A DNA stretch of 64,000 nt, taken from NCBI RefSeq assembly GCF_002995495.1, contig NZ_PVZV01000008.1:62001-126000 (forward strand), in the 5' to 3' direction. Below, one piece after another: positions 17,033 to 25,310 of this stretch. Position 1 is the stretch's first letter, and each line of letters starts with the position of its first letter. This DNA is from Actinocorallia populi. Lineage in GTDB: Bacteria > Actinomycetota > Actinomycetes > Streptosporangiales > Streptosporangiaceae. The translations under genes were made by a program, and so were the position numbers. The notes under the pieces were generated by a model that saw only the letters and a program-made list of their open reading frames with translations, was not told the origin of the DNA and made no database searches.

Positions 17033-19093
17033 TCAGGAGGGGGTGGCGAGGACCAGGGGGAGGACGGCGGTGGCTCCGGCTTCGCGGAGGAGTCTGGCGG
17101 CGACGGTGAGGGTCCAGCCGGAGTCGGAGTGGTCGTCGACGAGGAGGACGGGGCCCTGTGGGACGGGGAGGTCGAGGGTGAGGGAGTGCAGGACGGTGCG
17201 CAGGCGCTGGGCGCTGTTGTGCTGGGGCGGGGCGGGCGGGCCCTGGGAGGCGAGGGCGCCGAGGTAGGGGAGGCGGCCCACGCGGGAGAGGTGCTCGGCG
17301 AGGCTGGAGACGAGCAGGGGGCGGGTGCGGGAGGCGATCGAGGCCACCGCGACGGGACGTTCGGACCAGTCCCAGGCGGCGAGGACCTGCACGATGGCCG
17401 CGGCGATCTCGTCGGGGACGGGCTGGTCGGGGGAGCCGTCGGCCAGCAGGGCGCGCAGGCGCGGGCCCCAGCCGATGTCGGTGAGGCGGCCCAGGGCGCG
17501 GCCCGGCTCGGCCTGCAGGGCGGCCGGGATCCGGCCGGACAGGCCGAGTTCGTCCTTGAGCCCGGTCGGCCACATGCGGCGCGGGGAGAGCTCGACGCCG
17601 GGACGGGCCAGCCGGTCCCTGGCCCGGGTGACGGCCCTTTCGGAGAGCTCGGACGGCCAGTGCTCGCCGGTGCAGTTGTCGCAGCGGCCGCAGGGCTCGG
17701 CCGCGAGATCGTCCAGGCAGCGGCGGAGGAAGAGCATCCGGCACTCGGAGGTGCCCTGGTAGTCGAGCATCGCCTGCTGCTCGTGGTCGCGGGCGGCCTG
17801 GACCCGGGCGTAGCGGTCGGCGTCGTACGCCCAGGGCTCGCCGGTGGCGACCCAGCCCCCCTTGACCCGGCGGACCGCGCCGTCCACGTCCAGGACCTTG
17901 AGCATCATCTCCAGGCGGTTGCGGGACAGGTCGACACGCGGTTCGAGGGCGGCCGTCGACAGGGGGCGTTCGCCGAGCGCCGCCAGCACGTTGCGCACGA
18001 CGGGCTCGGGCGGAAAGGCCAGCGAGGCGAAATAGGACCAGATGTCGCGGTCCTCCGGGCCGGGCAGCAGGATCACCTCGGCCCGTTCGACACCGCGGCC
18101 CGCCCGGCCGATCTGCTGGTAGTAGGCGACCGGCGAGGACGGCGCGCCCAGATGGACGATGAACCCCAGATCCGGCTTGTCGAACCCCATGCCCAGGGCG
18201 CTGGTCGCCACCAGCGCCTTGAGCTTGTTGTCCAGCAGGTCACGTTCGGCCTGCAGCCGTTCGGCGGGCTCCGTCTGGCCCGAGTACGCCGCGACCGCGA
18301 AACCCCTGTCCCGCAACATCGCGGCGACCTCATGGGCGGCGGCGACCGTCAGGGTGTAGACGATCCCCGAGCCCGGCAGCTCCTCCAGCCGCTCGCACAG
18401 CCAGGCGAGCCGCTCCTCCGCGGTCCTCAGCCGGACCGCGGCCAGCCGCAGCGAATCGCGCTCCAGCGTGCCGCGCAGCACCAGGGTGCCCTCGCCGAGC
18501 TGCTCGGCCACGTCGGTGGTGACCCGGGAGTTGGCGGTGGCCGTCGTCGCCAGCACCGGCACGCCCCGGGGCAGCTCGCCGAACAGGGTGCGCAGCCGCC
18601 GGTAGTCCGGCCGGAAGTCGTGGCCCCAGTCGGAGATGCAGTGCGCCTCGTCGACCACGACCAGCCCCGCCGTGGCGGACAGCTCCGGCAGCACCTGATC
18701 GCGGAACTCCGGGTTGTTCAGCCGTTCGGGGCTCACCAGCAGGACGTCGACGGCGCCCGCCGAGACCTCGGCGTAGACCTGCCGCCAGTCCTCCGGGTTG
18801 GCCGAGTTGATCGTCCGGGCGGCGATGCCCGCACGGGCCGCGGCGTCGATCTGGTTGCGCATCAGCGCCAGCAGCGGCGAGACGATCACCGTCGGGCCCG
18901 CGCCGCGCGCCCGCAGCAGCGCGGTGGCGACGAAGTAGACCGCGGACTTGCCCCAGCCGGTGCGCTGCACGACCAGGGCACGGCGCCGCTCCTCCACCAG
19001 GGCGGCGATCGCCGTCCACTGGTCCTCCCGCAACCGGGCGTGCTCTCCCGCCAGCGCCCGCAGGCACCGTTCGGCTTCCGTCCGCAAGTCCAT
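17033..19093 (-). CDS. recQ: RecQ-family ATP-dependent DNA helicase with C-terminal phosphoribosyltransferase-like motif
   Basis: 686 residues. Helicase domain 1 has Walker A RTGWGKS (44-50), DEAH (148-151) and the RecQ loop HCISDWGHDFRPDYRRL. Domain 2 has TSALGMGFDKPD and QIGRAGRG. A zinc-binding region with CRMLFLRRCLDDL...CGRCDNC follows. There is no clear HRDC domain. Instead the C-terminus, after PQHNSAQRL, holds VLLVDDHSDSGWT (about 649-661), the PRPP-binding loop pattern of type I phosphoribosyltransferases such as ComF. The helicase unwinds DNA 3' to 5' in repair. The added domain may bind a nucleotide or be regulatory. The gene is divergent from the STM4015-STM4011 operon. Confidence 0.9.
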   Translation of the reverse strand: MDLRTEAERCLRALAGEHARLREDQWTAIAALVEERRRALVVQRTGWGKSAVYFVATALLRARGAGPTVIVSPLLALMRNQIDAAARAGIAARTINSANPEDWRQVYAEVSAGAVDVLLVSPERLNNPEFRDQVLPELSATAGLVVVDEAHCISDWGHDFRPDYRRLRTLFGELPRGVPVLATTATANSRVTTDVAEQLGEGTLVLRGTLERDSLRLAAVRLRTAEERLAWLCERLEELPGSGIVYTLTVAAAHEVAAMLRDRGFAVAAYSGQTEPAERLQAERDLLDNKLKALVATSALGMGFDKPDLGFIVHLGAPSSPVAYYQQIGRAGRGVERAEVILLPGPEDRDIWSYFASLAFPPEPVVRNVLAALGERPLSTAALEPRVDLSRNRLEMMLKVLDVDGAVRRVKGGWVATGEPWAYDADRYARVQAARDHEQQAMLDYQGTSECRMLFLRRCLDDLAAEPCGRCDNCTGEHWPSELSERAVTRARDRLARPGVELSPRRMWPTGLKDELGLSGRIPAALQAEPGRALGRLTDIGWGPRLRALLADGSPDQPVPDEIAAAIVQVLAAWDWSERPVAVASIASRTRPLLVSSLAEHLSRVGRLPYLGALASQGPPAPPQHNSAQRLRTVLHSLTLDLPVPQGPVLLVDDHSDSGWTLTVAARLLREAGATAVLPLVLATPS

Positions 19094-19282
19094 GCCCCAT
19101 CACTATCACCGGTCACGGACGTCCCGGTCCGGTTCGGGCCGGCCTGTGGACGGTTCAGCGCGCCGCCGTCCCTGTGGACGAGCGGCCCGGAGCCGGGAAG
19201 GGCTGTGGACGACGTCGGATCTGTCGTCGGGCGGTGATAGGACAGTCACGTCAGCAGCAGACCACCGAGAACGGCCACTGAG

Positions 19283-20221
19283 ATGACGAAGACGTCCCAC
19301 TACGAGTACGTGGAATCCTTCGCGGGGCTGCCCGTGTTCGACTTCACCCCGGAGACCGGGCCGGAGGGGCTGCCCGGATCCGCCCAGGTCGCCTGGCGGG
19401 TGCGCCTCGACGACTTCATCGAGGACTTCGCCCCCTTCCAGGAGTTGTTCTCCCGCTTCCTCGAGTCCGTCGACACCGCGTCCGTGACCGCGCTGATCAT
19501 CGGCAACTGGGGCGCCACCCACGAGGTCTCCGCGGACCGGCCCTTGAGGCTGCTGACCGATGAGGCGGAGCGGTTCCCCGCGCTCAAGGCGCTGTTCTTC
19601 GGGGAGTGGCTGCAGCAGGAGACGGAGATCTCCTGGATCGAGCAGGGGGACGTCACCCCGCTGTTCACCGCGTTCCCCGGCCTGGAGACCGTCGTCATCA
19701 GGGGCGGCAGCGGGATGGCGCTGTCCCCGCTCACCAGCTCCGTCCTGAGCGAGCTGCGCCTGGAGACCGGCGGCCTGCCCGGCTCGGTGGTGCGCGCGCT
19801 GGGCGCGTCCGGCCTCCCGGCGCTGCGGTCGCTGGAGTTGTGGCTCGGCGTGGACGAGTACGGCGGGGACACCGCCCTCGCCGACCTCGGCCCGCTGCTG
19901 AGCGGAGAGCGGTTCCCCGGACTGCGCCACCTCGGACTCCAGGACGCCGAGATCCAGGACGAGATCGCCGCCGCCGTCGCCGGAGCCCCCGTCGTGGCGC
20001 AGCTGGAGTCCCTCAGCCTGTCGATGGGGATGCTCACCGATGAGGGAGCCGAGGCGCTGCTCTCCGGCCAGCCGCTCAGCCACCTGAAGCATCTCGACCT
20101 CCACCACCACTACCTGTCCGACGAGATGATCGAACGGGTCCGCGCCGCGCTGCCCGGCGTCGACGTCGATCTCGGCGACAAGCAGCGGGACGAGTGGCGC
20201 TACGTGGCAGTGGCCGAGTAG
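19283..20221 (+). CDS. STM4015 family protein (leucine-rich-repeat-like)
   Basis: 312 residues. The C-terminal two thirds are a run of repeats with LxxLxLxx spacing: FPGLETVVIRGG, LSELRLETGG, LPALRSLELWLG, FPGLRHLGLQD, LESLSLSMG, LKHLDLHHH. This indicates a ribonuclease-inhibitor-like solenoid. The N-terminus FAGLPVFDF and the middle WRVRLDDF are family features. It is the first of five tightly packed genes with the order STM4015-4014-4013-4012-4011, named after a Salmonella locus. Its role is unknown; a solenoid suggests it binds a protein or peptide partner that the other enzymes act on (inference). Confidence 0.85.
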   Translation: MTKTSHYEYVESFAGLPVFDFTPETGPEGLPGSAQVAWRVRLDDFIEDFAPFQELFSRFLESVDTASVTALIIGNWGATHEVSADRPLRLLTDEAERFPALKALFFGEWLQQETEISWIEQGDVTPLFTAFPGLETVVIRGGSGMALSPLTSSVLSELRLETGGLPGSVVRALGASGLPALRSLELWLGVDEYGGDTALADLGPLLSGERFPGLRHLGLQDAEIQDEIAAAVAGAPVVAQLESLSLSMGMLTDEGAEALLSGQPLSHLKHLDLHHHYLSDEMIERVRAALPGVDVDLGDKQRDEWRYVAVAE

Positions 20222-20224
20222 CCG

Positions 20225-21448
20225 ATGACGGGTTTCACGGTCGTCGGGACACGGGGAGACCGCAGGGTCGAGGCGTTCGCCGCCGCCTGCGCGTCGTCCG
20301 GCGTGCCCCGGCCCAGACTCCTGCCCTGGACGGACGTGCTGAGCGGCGCGCCGCTGGAGGTGGACGGGCTGCTGCGGATCGACTCCCCGGGCGAGGACGC
20401 CGCGGCCGACGCGCTGCTGCGCGGCCCCGGAGACCCGGCGCGGGTCGGCGGCGGCGCCCGCTGGTACCGCACCCTGTCGCGAGGCCTGGAGCGGCTCCGC
20501 GGTCTCCCGTCGGTCAGCGACGTCGACGAGATCGCGGTCATGTTCGACAAACGGGCATGCCACGCCCGGCTGCTGGAGGCGGGCGTGCCCGTCCCGGCCT
20601 CGCTCGGCCCGATCAGCGGGTATCAGGAGCTGCGCGAGCGGATGGCCGAGCGGCGTGTCCACCGCGTGTTCGTGAAACCCGCCCACGGCTCCTCGGCCTC
20701 GGGCGTCGTCGCCCTGCGGACGGCGCCCGGCCGTGTCAAGGCCGTCAGCTCCGCGGTCCCGGCGGGGGACGGCTGGCGCAACTCGCTGCGCGTGCGGGCG
20801 TACACGTCCGAGCGGGAGGTGGCCCGCCTGGTCGACGCCCTGGCCCCCGACGGCCTGCACGTCGAGAAGTGGTTCCCCAAGGCCGCGCTGGACGGCCGCC
20901 TCCTGGACCTGCGCGTCGTGGTGATCGCCGGGGAGCCCGCCCACGCGGTGGTGCGCACCAGCACCGCGCCCATGACCAACCTCCACCTGGGCGGCGCCCG
21001 GGGCGATCTGGAAGCCGTCCGCGCCCGCGTCGACTGGGACGAGGCGATGTCCGTGTGCGCCCGCGCCGCCGCCTGCTTCCCCCGCAGCCTCATGGTCGCC
21101 GTCGACCTCATGATCGGCCTCGGCTGGCGCCGCCCGACCGTCGCCGAGGTCAACGCCTTCGGCGACCTCCTCCCCGCCCTGACCGGCCTCCCCGGCACCC
21201 CGGCCGAAGGCCTGGACACCTACACCGCCCAGGTCCGCGCCGCCCTGCACGGCTCCCGCCGAAACACCCCGCCCGCCCTGGGGCCGCATCCCACCCCGAC
21301 AGAACGCCCCGCCCCGGCGGACGGCATGGGCACCCCGCGCAAGGGCGGAGAGGGCGTCGTGCGTGTCCCGGAGGAGGAGGTCGTACCTGCGGTCGGTGGA
21401 GAGGCCGCGTCCATCGTGGAGGGAGGAGACGTCCGGTGCGGGACATGA
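20225..21448 (+). CDS. STM4014 family ATP-grasp-like protein
   Basis: 407 residues starting 3 bp after the previous stop. The fold is ATP-grasp: RVFVKPAHGSSASGV (K151) forms the nucleotide-binding strand, LDLRVVVIAGEPAHAVVR the central strands, and VAVDLMIGL...TVAEVNAFGDLLP the metal-binding Asp/Glu/Asn set. Such enzymes ligate a carboxylate to an amine or thiol using ATP. The last 70 residues (after AALHGSR) are low-complexity Pro/Gly/Glu-rich sequence that probably lies outside the domain. It belongs to the same five-gene operon. The substrate is unknown; peptide modification, as by RimK- or MvdC-like ligases, is one possibility. Confidence 0.85.
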   Translation: MTGFTVVGTRGDRRVEAFAAACASSGVPRPRLLPWTDVLSGAPLEVDGLLRIDSPGEDAAADALLRGPGDPARVGGGARWYRTLSRGLERLRGLPSVSDVDEIAVMFDKRACHARLLEAGVPVPASLGPISGYQELRERMAERRVHRVFVKPAHGSSASGVVALRTAPGRVKAVSSAVPAGDGWRNSLRVRAYTSEREVARLVDALAPDGLHVEKWFPKAALDGRLLDLRVVVIAGEPAHAVVRTSTAPMTNLHLGGARGDLEAVRARVDWDEAMSVCARAAACFPRSLMVAVDLMIGLGWRRPTVAEVNAFGDLLPALTGLPGTPAEGLDTYTAQVRAALHGSRRNTPPALGPHPTPTERPAPADGMGTPRKGGEGVVRVPEEEVVPAVGGEAASIVEGGDVRCGT

Positions 21449-22212
21449 ACGAGATTATCGGCACGCATGATGTGGTGCTGGTGACGTTGGACACGCTGCG
21501 CTACGACGTGGCGGTGGAGTCGGCCACGGCGGGACGGACGCCCGAGTTCTCGCGGCGGTTCGTGTGGGAGGAGCGGCACGCGCCGGGGAACTTCACCTTC
21601 GCGTCGCACATGGCGATGCTGGCGGGCTTCCTGCCGACGCCCGCGGCGCCGGGGCCGCATCCCCGCCTGTTCGCCTCGGCGTTCCCCGGAAGCGAGACGA
21701 CGAGCCCGCTGACCTGGAAGTACGACGCGCCGGACCTGCCTTCGGGTCTGGCTCAGGCCGGGTACCACACGGCGTGCGTCGGGGGAGTGGGCTTCTTCAA
21801 CGGGCAGACCGCCCTCGGGTCGGTGCTGCCGGGCATGTTCGCCGAGTCCCACTGGGCGCCCGAGTTCGGGGTGACCTGCCCGGACAGCCTCGACCACCAG
21901 GTGAACAGGATCGCTGAGATCGTCGCGAGGACGCGGCAGCGTCTGTTCCTGCTGCTGAACGTCTCGGCGCTGCACCAGCCCAACCACCACTACCTGCCCG
22001 GCGCGTCCGGTGACACCCTGGAGACCCACGCGGCGGCGCTGGAGTACGTCGACTCGCGGATGGGCCGGCTCTTCACCGCACTGCGCCGCCCCACCTTCGT
22101 CATCATCTGCTCGGACCACGGCACCGCTTATGGCGAGGGCGGCCACACCGGCCACCGTCTCGGCCATGAGGTCGTCTGGACCGTGCCATACGCGGAGTTC
22201 GTCCTCGAATGA
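21436..22212 (+). CDS. STM4013/SEN3800 family sulfatase-fold hydrolase
   Basis: 258 residues. The GTG at 21436 has GGAGGAGAC about 6 nt upstream and overlaps the previous gene by 13 bp; an ATG at 21445 is a weaker choice. The alkaline-phosphatase-superfamily landmarks are VLVTLDTLRYD (metal Asp19), HAPGNFTFASHMAMLAGF at the nucleophile position, and SDHGTAYGEGGHTGHR (metal D227/H228 and later His). The nucleophile is probably Thr54 rather than the Cys/Ser that becomes formylglycine in true sulfatases, so it more likely cleaves a phosphoester or phosphoramidate. Third gene of the operon. Confidence 0.85.
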   Translation: MRDMNEIIGTHDVVLVTLDTLRYDVAVESATAGRTPEFSRRFVWEERHAPGNFTFASHMAMLAGFLPTPAAPGPHPRLFASAFPGSETTSPLTWKYDAPDLPSGLAQAGYHTACVGGVGFFNGQTALGSVLPGMFAESHWAPEFGVTCPDSLDHQVNRIAEIVARTRQRLFLLLNVSALHQPNHHYLPGASGDTLETHAAALEYVDSRMGRLFTALRRPTFVIICSDHGTAYGEGGHTGHRLGHEVVWTVPYAEFVLE

Positions 22213-23861
22213 AGCCTTACCAGGGATACGTCTACGCCTATCCCCACAAGACCGCCTACCGCCCCCTCGACCCCGCCCCCGCCCTCCGCGACGTGTGGCG
22301 CGATGAGGACACCTCCCGGCTCTTCCTCTACCTCCACATCCCCTTCTGCGAGATCCGCTGCGGCTTCTGCAACCTCTTCACCCGCACCGGCGCCCCCGAG
22401 TCCCTCACCACCGCCTACCTCGACGCCCTGGAGCGCCAGGCGGAAGCGACCCTGGACGCCCTGGGCCCCGCCGCCCGCTTCACCCAGGCCGCCTTCGGCG
22501 GCGGCACCCCCACCTACCTCACGGCCCCCGAACTGGCCCGCCTCTGCGACCTCACCACCCGCATCCTCACCCACCCGGCGGAACCTTCGAGTTCCGCCCA
22601 GCAGGACGGTCTCCGTCCGGGTGCCGCGGATCCGGTGGGGTTCTCGGATTCCGCCCGTTCGGACGGCCTCCGCACCTCCCATCCGGTGGATTCCTTGAGC
22701 TCTCGGCAGGACGGCCTCGGTTCGGGTGCCGCGGATCCGGTGGGGTTCTCGGGCTCCGCCCGTCCGGACGGCCTCCGCATCTCCCGTCCAGGTTCCGCGC
22801 ACCTGGCGGGGCCCACGGGTTCCGCTCGGCCGGACGGCCGCACCCTTCGTTCGAGTTCCGCGCGTCCGGCGGGGCCACCGAGCTCTGCTCGGGCGGACGG
22901 ACTTCTCGCTTCTGGTCCGGGTTCGGCATCCGTGGCCGGTGGAGGGCGTCCGGGGGTGCCGCTGGCGGTGGAGACGTCGCCGGGGACGGCGACGAAGGAC
23001 AGACTGGAGGTGTTGCGGGCGTACGGGACCAGGCGGGTCTCGATCGGGGTGCAGAGCTTCGTGGAGGCCGAGGCGCGGGCGGCGGTGCGGCCGCAGAAGG
23101 CAGAGGAGGTGGTCGGGGCGCTCGACACGATCCGGGACGTCGGGTTCCCGGTGCTGAACATCGACCTCATCTACGGGATCGACGGGCAGACGGCCGAGTC
23201 GTGGACGCGGTCGATCGACCGGGCGCTGGAGTGGAGGCCCGAGGAGCTCTACCTGTACCCCCTGTACATCCGGCCGCTGACGGGTCTGGGGAGGCTCGGG
23301 GGAGACTGGGACGACCAGCGGCTGCGCCTCTACCGGCTGGGACGGGACCACCTGCTGTCCCACGGGTACGAGCAGGTCTCGATGCGGATGTTCCGCCTCC
23401 CGGGGACGCGGGCCGGCGGAACCGAGTACTCCTGCCAGGAGGACGGGATGGTCGGTCTGGGCTGCGGTGCCCGCTCCTACACCGCGAACCTCCACTACTC
23501 CTTCGAGTACGCCGTCCATGCCACCGAGGTCCGCGCCATCATCGACGACTACGTCCGCACCGAGGACTTCACCCGGGCCCGTGTCGGCTTCGCCATGACC
23601 GGCGACGAGCATCGCCGCCGCCACCTCCTGCAGTCCCTCCTCCAGGCCGAGGGCCTGGACCGCCTCGCCTACCGCGCCCGTTTCGGCACTGATGTCCTCG
23701 CCGACTTCGATCTGGCCCCGTTCGCCCGCCGCGGCTGGCTGGAGGAGACCCCCGGCACCCTGGTCCTCACGCCCGAGGGCCTCGCCCATTCCGACGCCCT
23801 GGGTCCCGCCCTCTTCTCCCCGCACGTCCGCGCCCTCATGGACACCTACCGAGCCCGCTGA
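22209..23861 (+). CDS. STM4012 family radical SAM protein (HemN-like) with a repeat insertion
   Basis: 550 residues, overlapping the previous stop by ATGA. The radical SAM cluster motif is FCEIRCGFCN (C47, C51, C54), followed by the SAM-binding FGGGTPTYL. The HemN-like order continues with VETSPGT, RVSIGVQSF and LNIDLIYGIDGQT. It is annotated by homology to coproporphyrinogen oxidases but belongs to a separate family. Between GGGTPTYL and VETSPGT, where relatives need roughly 30 residues, this protein has about 150; residues about 122-250 are a Ser/Gly/Ala/Arg/Asp repeat (SARxDGL units). The reading frame is kept throughout, so the gene may still be functional. Confidence 0.85.
   Translation: MKPYQGYVYAYPHKTAYRPLDPAPALRDVWRDEDTSRLFLYLHIPFCEIRCGFCNLFTRTGAPESLTTAYLDALERQAEATLDALGPAARFTQAAFGGGTPTYLTAPELARLCDLTTRILTHPAEPSSSAQQDGLRPGAADPVGFSDSARSDGLRTSHPVDSLSSRQDGLGSGAADPVGFSGSARPDGLRISRPGSAHLAGPTGSARPDGRTLRSSSARPAGPPSSARADGLLASGPGSASVAGGGRPGVPLAVETSPGTATKDRLEVLRAYGTRRVSIGVQSFVEAEARAAVRPQKAEEVVGALDTIRDVGFPVLNIDLIYGIDGQTAESWTRSIDRALEWRPEELYLYPLYIRPLTGLGRLGGDWDDQRLRLYRLGRDHLLSHGYEQVSMRMFRLPGTRAGGTEYSCQEDGMVGLGCGARSYTANLHYSFEYAVHATEVRAIIDDYVRTEDFTRARVGFAMTGDEHRRRHLLQSLLQAEGLDRLAYRARFGTDVLADFDLAPFARRGWLEETPGTLVLTPEGLAHSDALGPALFSPHVRALMDTYRAR
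22576..22950 (+). repeat. In-frame coding repeats inside the STM4012 gene
   Basis: A 105-bp unit (35 codons) recurs: GTGCCGCGGATCCGGTGGGG occurs at 22621 and again at 22726. Shorter sub-units of about 17 codons encode SARSDGL, SSRQDGL, SARPDGL, SARPDGR and SARADGL. All keep the frame. The sequence resembles a minisatellite expanded inside the enzyme gene. Confidence 0.85.
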
Positions 23862-24015
23862 TGCCGACCTTCCGCCCTTTCATTTCCCGCCTTACTATGT
23901 CAAGGCCGCCTCTTTTCCCCGCATTCTCACTCACCGGCCATCTCCCCTCATCGAACGGACGAAGCGGCGTTCCGGACGGCGGGAAGACGTGGCCGGACCG
24001 CTGCGAGGCGGCCGG

Positions 24016-24855
24016 ATGCTGACCGTGCTGTACCGGGGGCCGCTGGCCAGCTGCGACTACGACTGCCCGTACTGCCCGTTCGCCAAGCGGCGGGACACGC
24101 CTGAGCAGCTGCGGGCGGACCGGTCGGCGCTCGCGCGGTTCATGTCCTGGGCGGCCGCCCGGGAGGAGGAGCTCTCCGTGCTGTTCACCCCCTGGGGGGA
24201 GGGGCTGGTGCGTTCCTGGTACCGGGAGGCCCTGGTGGAGCTGAGCCTGATGCCGCACGTCCGCAGGGCCGCCATCCAGACCAACCTCAGCGGCCGGACG
24301 GAGTGGACCGCTCGGGCCGACCTGACGAAACTGGCGCTGTGGACGACGTTCCACCCCGGCCAGGTGACGCACGAGCGGTTCCTCGCGAAATCCCGTGCGC
24401 TGGCCGAGCGGGGAGTGCGGCACAGCGTGGGCGTGGTCGGCCTCCCCGAGCACCTCGACGCCGCTCGCCGGCTGCGGAGGGAGCTGCCGTCCCCGGTCTA
24501 CCTCTGGGTGAACGCCGCCGAAGGCCACACCTACACCGACGAGGAAGCCGACCGCTGGACGGAACTCGACCCGCTCTTCCCCTACAGCCGCCACCCCCAC
24601 CGCACCCGCGGCCTGCCCTGCCGCACCGGTCACGACGTCGTCTCCGTCGCGGGCGACGGCACCGTCACCCGCTGCCACTTCATCAAGACCCCCCTGGGCA
24701 ACCTCTACGACGGCACCTTCCACCCCACCCCGAAACCGTCCGCCTGCCCCAACACCTCGTGCGACTGCCACATCGGTTACGTCCACTTCGAGCCCCTGCG
24801 CCTCTACGACGTCTTCACCGACGGACTCCTGGAACGCATCCCGATCCTGCCCTGA
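24016..24855 (+). CDS. STM4011 family radical SAM protein
   Basis: 279 residues from the ATG at 24016 (GAGG 8 nt upstream; a GTG at 23989 is an alternative). The cluster motif is CDYDCPYC near the N-terminus, followed by LFTPWGEGLV and AAIQTNLSG, normal radical SAM barrel segments. The C-terminus has GDGTVTRCHF and CPNTSCDCHIGY, a cysteine-rich region like an auxiliary iron-sulfur (SPASM/twitch-type) site. Such enzymes often modify peptides. It closes the five-gene operon, 154 bp after the STM4012 gene. The in-frame region upstream (23862-24015) has no family similarity. Confidence 0.85.
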   Translation: MLTVLYRGPLASCDYDCPYCPFAKRRDTPEQLRADRSALARFMSWAAAREEELSVLFTPWGEGLVRSWYREALVELSLMPHVRRAAIQTNLSGRTEWTARADLTKLALWTTFHPGQVTHERFLAKSRALAERGVRHSVGVVGLPEHLDAARRLRRELPSPVYLWVNAAEGHTYTDEEADRWTELDPLFPYSRHPHRTRGLPCRTGHDVVSVAGDGTVTRCHFIKTPLGNLYDGTFHPTPKPSACPNTSCDCHIGYVHFEPLRLYDVFTDGLLERIPILP

Positions 24856-24906
24856 CCACCCCTCCCCGACCACGTCCCGCAGACCACCCGACGAGAGGCC
24901 TCCACC

Positions 24907-25240
24907 CTCACCCGAGGAGCCGGAGATGGCTTCGCTTCGTCCGAGGAACTCGGAGAGGGCTCCGCCCTCACCCAAAGAGCCCGGAGAAGGCTTCGCCTCG
25001 TCCGGGGAATTCAGAAAGGGCTCCGCTCTCGTCTGAGGAGTCGGAGGTGGCTTCGCTTCGTCTGAGGAGTCCGGAGAGGACTCCGCCCTCACCCGAAGAA
25101 TCCGGAGAAGGCTTCGCCTCGTCCGAGGAACTCGGAGAGGGCTCCGCTCTCGTCCGAGGGGCCGGAGGTGGCTTCGCCTCACCTGAGGAGCCAGGAGAGG
25201 CTTCCACCCTCACCCGAGGAGCCTGGAGAAGGCTTCGCCG
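24907..25240. repeat. 11-copy degenerate 30-bp tandem array
   Basis: Eleven imperfect units of 29-32 bp follow one another. Typical units are CGTCCGAGGAACTCGGAGAG plus GGCTCCGC, and CTCACCCGAAGAATCCGGAG plus AAGGCTTCGCCT. A higher-order period of four units (about 121 bp) is visible. Most units contain a small hairpin of the form AGG-CTTCG-CCT or CCGAG-GAA-CTCGG. The array fills the 455-bp gap between the STM4011 gene and the convergent DUF6745 gene. Frames are open on both strands but without a start or plausible product. Confidence 0.9.
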
Positions 25241-25310
25241 TAGCCGGGGGACCCCTTCGGCCTGCTCGAGAACTCGATGGAGGCCCCGCCCCCGTCCGGG
25301 ACGGAGAGGG

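Noticed and set aside
21436-22212. True sulfatase
   Set aside because: The C/S-x-P-x-R signature needed for formylglycine is absent; the segment is HAPGNFTFASH, so a Thr nucleophile is more likely.
22209-23861. Coproporphyrinogen III oxidase (HemN/HemW)
   Set aside because: The radical SAM core is HemN-like, but the gene lies in the conserved STM4011-4015 operon and matches that family's order better than haem genes; no haem gene is adjacent.
24907-25240. CRISPR array
   Set aside because: Units are contiguous and diverged, without unique spacers between identical repeats, and no cas genes are nearby.
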